In this document: positions 60,223 to 64,000 of the stretch, in pieces
Numbering within the stretch: the stretch's first letter is position 1
How the letters are laid out: each line of letters starts with the position of its first letter
Assembly (NCBI RefSeq): GCF_003226535.1
Contig: NZ_QKOB01000003.1
Span: 248,001 to 312,000 of the forward strand
Length of the DNA stretch: 64,000 nucleotides
Origin: Meiothermus sp. Pnk-1
Lineage (GTDB): Bacteria; Deinococcota; Deinococci; Deinococcales; Thermaceae
Direction: 5' to 3'
Notes under the pieces: generated by a model
Told to the model about the DNA's origin: nothing
The model's input: the letters and a program-made list of their open reading frames with translations, nothing else
Database searches by the model: none
Made by a program: the position numbers and the translations under genes

Positions 60223-60228
60223 AGTATA
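60223..60228 (-). promoter_or_regulatory. Leaderless-type -10 box of pheA
   Basis: TATACT on the minus strand is followed by exactly 7 bases and the ATG, with no ribosome-binding site between. Confidence 0.55.
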
Positions 60229-60309
60229 GGGTTTGCGGTCGGGGAAAGCACCGGGCTGATTTTTGGATTTCAACCCCCAGGCACCGGAGTCCGTGGCATC
60301 ATAGAGGGG

Positions 60310-61206
60310 ATGGCACAGGTCCTTGTGGTAGACGATGATCCCAGCCTCCGACACCTGCTGGACGTGCTGCTTTCGGCCACCGGGCACCAGATCGTGGAGG
60401 CGGGCTCGGCCGCGGAGGCGCTCAAGTTCCTCCGTGAGCACACGCCCGATTTGATCATCGTGGATGTGGCCTTGCCGGATCTAGACGGGATCAGCCTGGT
60501 CAACCGCGTTAAGAACGTGGTGCGGCTGAAGGCAGTGCCGGTAGTGGTCATCAGCGGGGGTTCGCCCGACCTCGAGAACCACGCCAAGTTCGTAGGGGCC
60601 GAGGCCTTTCTGAAGAAACCGGTAACCAACAAGGCCCTGCGGGAGACGGTGGGGGCCATTCTCTCCCAGCGAGGGGTGGTGCTGCCGGGGAAATCGGTGC
60701 TGACCACCTTGGAAGATGCCACCCCTCAGTTGCGCGATAGCCTTCCCGAGGAGGAGCGCTTCCGCGAACTCTGGTGCCACCGCAAAAGCCGCGAAGCCCT
60801 GCTGCGCTCGCTAAAGAACAAAGGGTGGGGCGAAGAACAGCTCGAACGGCTGCGCGAATGGTCGGGCGCTGGGGACCGGGTAGACCTCTTCGATTTGATT
60901 GGCCACTTAGGCTACGGCTGGCCTCTCTTGAAGCGCTCCGAGCGGGCCACAGCCTGCATGCATGGCCTTTGGGATCACCCCCACGCCGATGTTTGCTACT
61001 ATCTCCTGCACGTATATACCCAAAAGGGGCTCGAGGCCATGCAGCCTTTGGACATCCTCGACACCCCAGAGGCCAAAGAGCGAGGCTTGGGCGGCTCGGA
61101 CAAGGTCTTGGCCAAGGTCGGAGGGCTCAAGGCGTACGTGCGGCTGCTGGACGACCTCGAGGAGCAACTGTACAGCGTTTCTCCGACGCCCCCCGACGCG
61201 ACTTGA
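60310..61206 (+). CDS. Response regulator with uncharacterised C-terminal domain
   Basis: A 298-residue protein. The receiver domain (1-120) has the acidic pair D8/D9, phosphoacceptor D52 in IIVDVALPD, the Ser in VVVISGG and K103 in FLKKPV. The remaining ~170 residues are helical with LRDSLPEEERFRELWCHRKSREALLRSL and GLWDHPHADVCYYLLHVYTQKGLEAMQP; I do not recognise this domain, and it is not a typical DNA-binding or GGDEF domain. The ATG follows AGAGGGG directly. No histidine kinase is adjacent. A FemAB gene starts 23 bp downstream. Confidence 0.8.
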   Translation: MAQVLVVDDDPSLRHLLDVLLSATGHQIVEAGSAAEALKFLREHTPDLIIVDVALPDLDGISLVNRVKNVVRLKAVPVVVISGGSPDLENHAKFVGAEAFLKKPVTNKALRETVGAILSQRGVVLPGKSVLTTLEDATPQLRDSLPEEERFRELWCHRKSREALLRSLKNKGWGEEQLERLREWSGAGDRVDLFDLIGHLGYGWPLLKRSERATACMHGLWDHPHADVCYYLLHVYTQKGLEAMQPLDILDTPEAKERGLGGSDKVLAKVGGLKAYVRLLDDLEEQLYSVSPTPPDAT

Positions 61207-61229
61207 TCAGCCAGACCGCCCGGCCTGGT

Positions 61230-62270
61230 ATGTTGGTGGGCGTGTTGCGTTTAGAAATCATCACCGACCCCACCCGCTGGAACTTGATGGTGGCTTCCCT
61301 GCCCATCACCAGCGCGTTGCAGTCGTGGGGTTGGGGCGAGGTAAAAAAGCTCTCCGGCTGGAAGGCGGAGCGGGTGGCGGTCTATGAGGGGGAACGGCTA
61401 ATCGCGGCGGCCCAACTCCTACGCAAGGGCTACGCCGGGCCGCTCTCGATGCTCTATGCCCCGCGAGGTCCGGCTTTGGCCGACCTCTCCGACCTACCCC
61501 GCGTGGCCGAGGCGCTGAAAGCCCGGGCAGAGCGGGCGGTGTACCTCAAGCTCGAGCCCGAAACCGGCCAACCTGCTACCGAAGCCACTCCCCGCTGGCC
61601 GGGCTTGATCCAGGAAGAGACCATACAACCCGAATACTCCATCTGGCTCGATCTCACCGCCGGCCCCGAAACGCTGCTCGCCCGCATGAGCAGCATGCAT
61701 AAGCGCAACACCAAGCTGGCCGAGAAGCGGGTGGCAACCCGCATCGAGGGAGCGGAGGCGTTCGAGGAGTTTTGGAGGCTCTTCGTCGAAACCAACCGGC
61801 GGGCCAAACTGATGCAGCACTCCGAAGACTACTACCGCACCGTTTTGCAGCAGATGAACCAGCCCGAGGGGAAAGCCTTTATCTCGATCTCGCGGCAAGG
61901 GGGCAAAGCCTTGGCAGCAGGGTTATTCGTGGCTTTCGCCGGGCGGGTAGACTACCTCTACGGCGGATCCACCCGGGAACACCCTGAGGCCAAGGCCCCC
62001 AACGGGATGCACTGGGGGGCTATCCGCTGGGGCATCGAGCACGGCTACCGCATCTACGACCTGTGGGGAATCTCGGCCAACTCTCAGGGCTCGCACGCAG
62101 CAGGGATCGACCGCTTCAAAGAAGGCTTTGGTGGGGTACGGGTGCGCTTTCCGGCATATGACCTTCCCCTCTCCCCGCTGTATGATCCGGTGAAAAAAGC
62201 CTTGCGCCTGCGCAAAGACCTGCGCAACTGGCGAGCTCGAGGGAGCACTCGCGACGTGTTGGGAGGCTAA
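61230..62270 (+). CDS. FemAB-family aminoacyltransferase (peptidoglycan bridge formation)
   Basis: A 346-residue protein of the FemX/MurM type, two GNAT-like halves that use aminoacyl-tRNA to add residues to the cross-bridge. TSALQSWGWGEVKKLSGWK begins the first half; EYSIWLDLTAGPETLLARMSSMHKRNTKLAEKRV is a FemAB hallmark, as is GRVDYLYGGSTREHPEAKAPNGMHWGAIRWGIEHGYRIYDLWG near the end (quoted in parts). A GTG at 61242 is an alternative start. Gly or Ala specificity cannot be told. Confidence 0.85.
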   Translation: MLVGVLRLEIITDPTRWNLMVASLPITSALQSWGWGEVKKLSGWKAERVAVYEGERLIAAAQLLRKGYAGPLSMLYAPRGPALADLSDLPRVAEALKARAERAVYLKLEPETGQPATEATPRWPGLIQEETIQPEYSIWLDLTAGPETLLARMSSMHKRNTKLAEKRVATRIEGAEAFEEFWRLFVETNRRAKLMQHSEDYYRTVLQQMNQPEGKAFISISRQGGKALAAGLFVAFAGRVDYLYGGSTREHPEAKAPNGMHWGAIRWGIEHGYRIYDLWGISANSQGSHAAGIDRFKEGFGGVRVRFPAYDLPLSPLYDPVKKALRLRKDLRNWRARGSTRDVLGG

Positions 62271-62430
62271 ATTATTTGCACCCGGTGAAGCGAAGCTTAG
62301 CTCGAGGCAAGGGGAAATCTGTGCAACGCCCCTCCTCCAGAAGCCAGAAATCGCGTCGTCTAGCCTTCGGCAGCGGGCAGCTGGCCTTGCTTCACTCTTC
62401 TAAGTACCCCTCCGGCTACGGTGAAGGACG

Positions 62431-63003
62431 ATGGTTCGCTACGCGCTGATCGTGCTGGGAGTGGTGCTGGGTTTGTCGGTGTTCTTCGCCACCCGACCCG
62501 TACCTAAACCCCCCATCCCCCCTCAGGGCGTGCACCTCGAAAACGTCTCGCTGACCCTCTACCCCGAACAAGACCCCCAGGCCAAGTGGCGCTTCCGGGC
62601 CAAAGAGGTGGTGCAAGACCCGGGCAGCCGCGAGTCGAAGGTAACCGGGCTCGAGGAAGCCGCCCGCTATGTGGGGAACCGCCTCGACCTGCGGCTTTCT
62701 GCCCCCGAGGTCACGATCGACCGCAACGACAACCTGCGGGCTCCTTACGCCACGGTAGAGATTCTCAAGGGGTGCCTCAAGGTGGAGCTGGGTGAACCCG
62801 GAGGTCCCCCCGTCAGCATTGATCAACGCTCAGGCTTCGCCGCTCCTAGGGTGCGGATCTCCTCGCCAACCTATAGTGCCAGCGGGGTCAATTTCACCAG
62901 CGACTTCGCCATCGAGCAGATCCGCTGGGGAGACCCGGCTTGGAAGTTCTACGACTATCCCCCGGGGCAAACCCCGCCCTGCACGATTAAAGATGGAGGC
63001 TAA
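62431..63003 (+). CDS. LptC-like outer-membrane biogenesis protein
   Basis: A 190-residue protein with one N-terminal helix (about 4-20) and a beta-rich periplasmic part, typical of LptC/YrbK: GVHLENVSLTLYPEQDPQAKWRFRAKEVVQDP matches the family opening. LptC forms part of the bridge carrying LPS-like lipids. The next gene, one base away, is LptA-like. Start is ATG 62431 after GAAGGACG. Confidence 0.75.
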   Translation: MVRYALIVLGVVLGLSVFFATRPVPKPPIPPQGVHLENVSLTLYPEQDPQAKWRFRAKEVVQDPGSRESKVTGLEEAARYVGNRLDLRLSAPEVTIDRNDNLRAPYATVEILKGCLKVELGEPGGPPVSIDQRSGFAAPRVRISSPTYSASGVNFTSDFAIEQIRWGDPAWKFYDYPPGQTPPCTIKDGG

Positions 63004-63004
63004 C

Positions 63005-63895
63005 ATGAAACGAATCGCTACCCTTTCGCTGCTTTGCTTGACGCTCGTCACCGCCCAAAGCAACAACGTGCGCATCATCACCATCGACAGCCCCAACGGG
63101 GGTACGGTCTCGGGCAACCCGCGCACCGGCCCTCTCACTTTTGAGAATCCCAAACCCGGCGGAGTAGTGGGCAGGGTCAAGGACCTACAGATCACCTCTT
63201 CAAAAGCCATCCTCGAGGCCCCTCCGGGCAAAACCCTGGACGAGTCCAAGGGCGAGCGCACCGCTACCTTTCAGGACAACATCACCGTCAAACGCGACCG
63301 TATGACCGCCACCGGCCCCAAGCTGGTCTACAGCGAAAAGACCGGCCAGGGCGTGCTGGAAGGCCCAGCCAGGATGCGCCAGGAACCCAAGGACAAAGAC
63401 GCCGACCCGGTGGAGGTCACCGCCAACAAGATGACCTTTGACGTGGACACCGACATCTCCACCAGCGAGGGCAATGTCTCGCTCAAGAACGGCCGCCAGG
63501 AGGGCAAGTCCGACACCGTCTACTACGAGGAGAAGCGGGGTCTGGCGGTCTTCACCGACAAGGACCAAGTAGCCCTCGTCCGCCACCGCAGCGATGGCGA
63601 CCTGATCATCCGGGCCAAGGAGGTCCGTAGCCTCACCGAGGACAAGCGGCTTATCGCTACCGGTGGAGTCACCCTGGTTGACGGCAATATCACCACCACC
63701 GGAGCCAGCCTGTCGTACGACGACAAGACCGGGATTGCGTTTATCACCGGCAATGCCCGCAGCGAAAACAAGAAAGAAGGGTTGGTCATTACCGGGCCCA
63801 CCCTGCAACACAACGTAAACAAGCACATCGTGGTCAACTACACCAAGCCCTACCAGCTGCCCGCCGCCGATTTCAAACGAACGGGTGAAAAGTGA
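63005..63895 (+). CDS. LptA/OstA-like periplasmic protein
   Basis: A 296-residue exported protein: signal peptide about 1-18, then OstA-type beta-jellyroll repeats such as ATFQDNITVKRDRMTATGPKLVYSEKTGQGVLEG and NKMTFDVDTDISTSEGNVSLKNGRQEGKSDTVYYEEKRGLAVF (quoted in part), in which a buried beta groove carries lipid. Two repeats are visible, longer than E. coli LptA. Only one base separates it from the LptC-like gene, so they are translationally coupled. Confidence 0.82.
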   Translation: MKRIATLSLLCLTLVTAQSNNVRIITIDSPNGGTVSGNPRTGPLTFENPKPGGVVGRVKDLQITSSKAILEAPPGKTLDESKGERTATFQDNITVKRDRMTATGPKLVYSEKTGQGVLEGPARMRQEPKDKDADPVEVTANKMTFDVDTDISTSEGNVSLKNGRQEGKSDTVYYEEKRGLAVFTDKDQVALVRHRSDGDLIIRAKEVRSLTEDKRLIATGGVTLVDGNITTTGASLSYDDKTGIAFITGNARSENKKEGLVITGPTLQHNVNKHIVVNYTKPYQLPAADFKRTGEK

Positions 63896-63905
63896 CCGCA
63901 AAGCG

Positions 63906-64000
63906 ATGAAACGGCTGTGGATTATCCTGCTGGCCCTGTTGTTAGGGGCCAGCATTCTTGCTCAGGAAAGCGCCGCCCGCACCGCCGAGATCATCCGCAA
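63906..64000 (+). CDS. Start of a further exported protein (partial)
   Basis: An ATG 10 bp after the LptA-like stop opens MKRLWIILLALLLGASILA, a clear signal peptide, followed by QESAARTAEIIR to the window end. Position suggests another Lpt/OstA-like protein or LptD, but too little is visible to decide. Confidence 0.6.
   Translation, partial: MKRLWIILLALLLGASILAQESAARTAEIIR

Noticed and set aside
59373-60251. Longer start for pheA
   Set aside because: It would include the TATACT promoter box; the ATG at 60215 fits the leaderless pattern and the family N-terminus.
60774-62270. Longer start for the FemAB gene
   Set aside because: The extension overlaps the response-regulator gene in another frame.

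Overview
The window looks like chromosome from a Meiothermus- or Thermus-like member of the Deinococcota. It is GC-rich and packed with the hexamer CTCGAG (usually read as Leu-Glu). It has several apparently leaderless promoters of the TAnnnT-N6/8-ATG type. It encodes a Thermus-type GH42 beta-galactosidase and outer-membrane (Lpt-like) functions. The neighbourhood is also rich in polyamine genes, in line with the known importance of polyamines in this lineage. The genus is an inference and the species is not tested. No rRNA, tRNA, insertion sequence or CRISPR array was recognised.

Region by region. 1-9.5 kb is a galactoside island: a DeoR regulator, a binding protein with two permeases, a GH42 beta-galactosidase, galT, an M24-like protein and galK. 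CTTTCG/CGAAAG motifs lie in three of its promoter regions. 9.5-10.5 kb holds an Hsp33 with a second cysteine cluster. 10.7-29.7 kb is a polyamine / 4-aminobutyrate island. It has two GabT-type aminotransferases, two complete polyamine ABC importers (potABCD-like and ydcSTUV-like), an aldehyde dehydrogenase close to PatD, a third class III aminotransferase, an FAD oxidase, a GNAT acetyltransferase, an amidohydrolase and a LysR regulator. The two halves of this island converge at 23.08 kb. 29.8-41.1 kb is mixed: DUF427, an Fe-S assembly protein, a protease-propeller-barrel protein, an amidase, a VWA protein, a membrane Fe-S oxidoreductase, a CAP protein and a DUF212 protein. 41.2-43.1 kb has the folD-nusB-asp23 group. 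43.1-50.0 kb is a Liv-type ABC operon with an acyl-CoA ligase inside it. 50.0-50.6 kb is a repeat region. 50.6-54.7 kb carries a methyltransferase-TPR-DUF2325 fusion and a deoxyhypusine-synthase-like gene with a structured leader. 54.9-57.7 kb has a BmpA/NupA-type nucleoside uptake pair without its permeases. 58-62.3 kb has LCP, pheA, a response regulator and a FemAB protein. 62.4-64 kb starts an Lpt-like cluster that runs off the window.

How the genes fit together. The first island can import a galactoside, hydrolyse it, and feed galactose to GalK and GalT; galE is not in the window. The second can import putrescine or spermidine and oxidise or transaminate it to 4-aminobutyraldehyde, then to GABA by PatD and to succinic semialdehyde by GabT. 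A succinic semialdehyde dehydrogenase is not recognised here. The deoxyhypusine-synthase-like gene at 53.6 kb adds another polyamine enzyme.

The most unusual signals are non-coding. A family of heptanucleotide arrays keeps 7-bp register for up to 13 units and occupies gene spacers across the window. A tandem array of five 42-43 bp units at 50.21-50.43 kb has hairpin stems that change sequence while staying self-complementary, and a single inverted copy lies at 57.74 kb. A roughly 114-nt structured leader precedes the deoxyhypusine-synthase-like gene.
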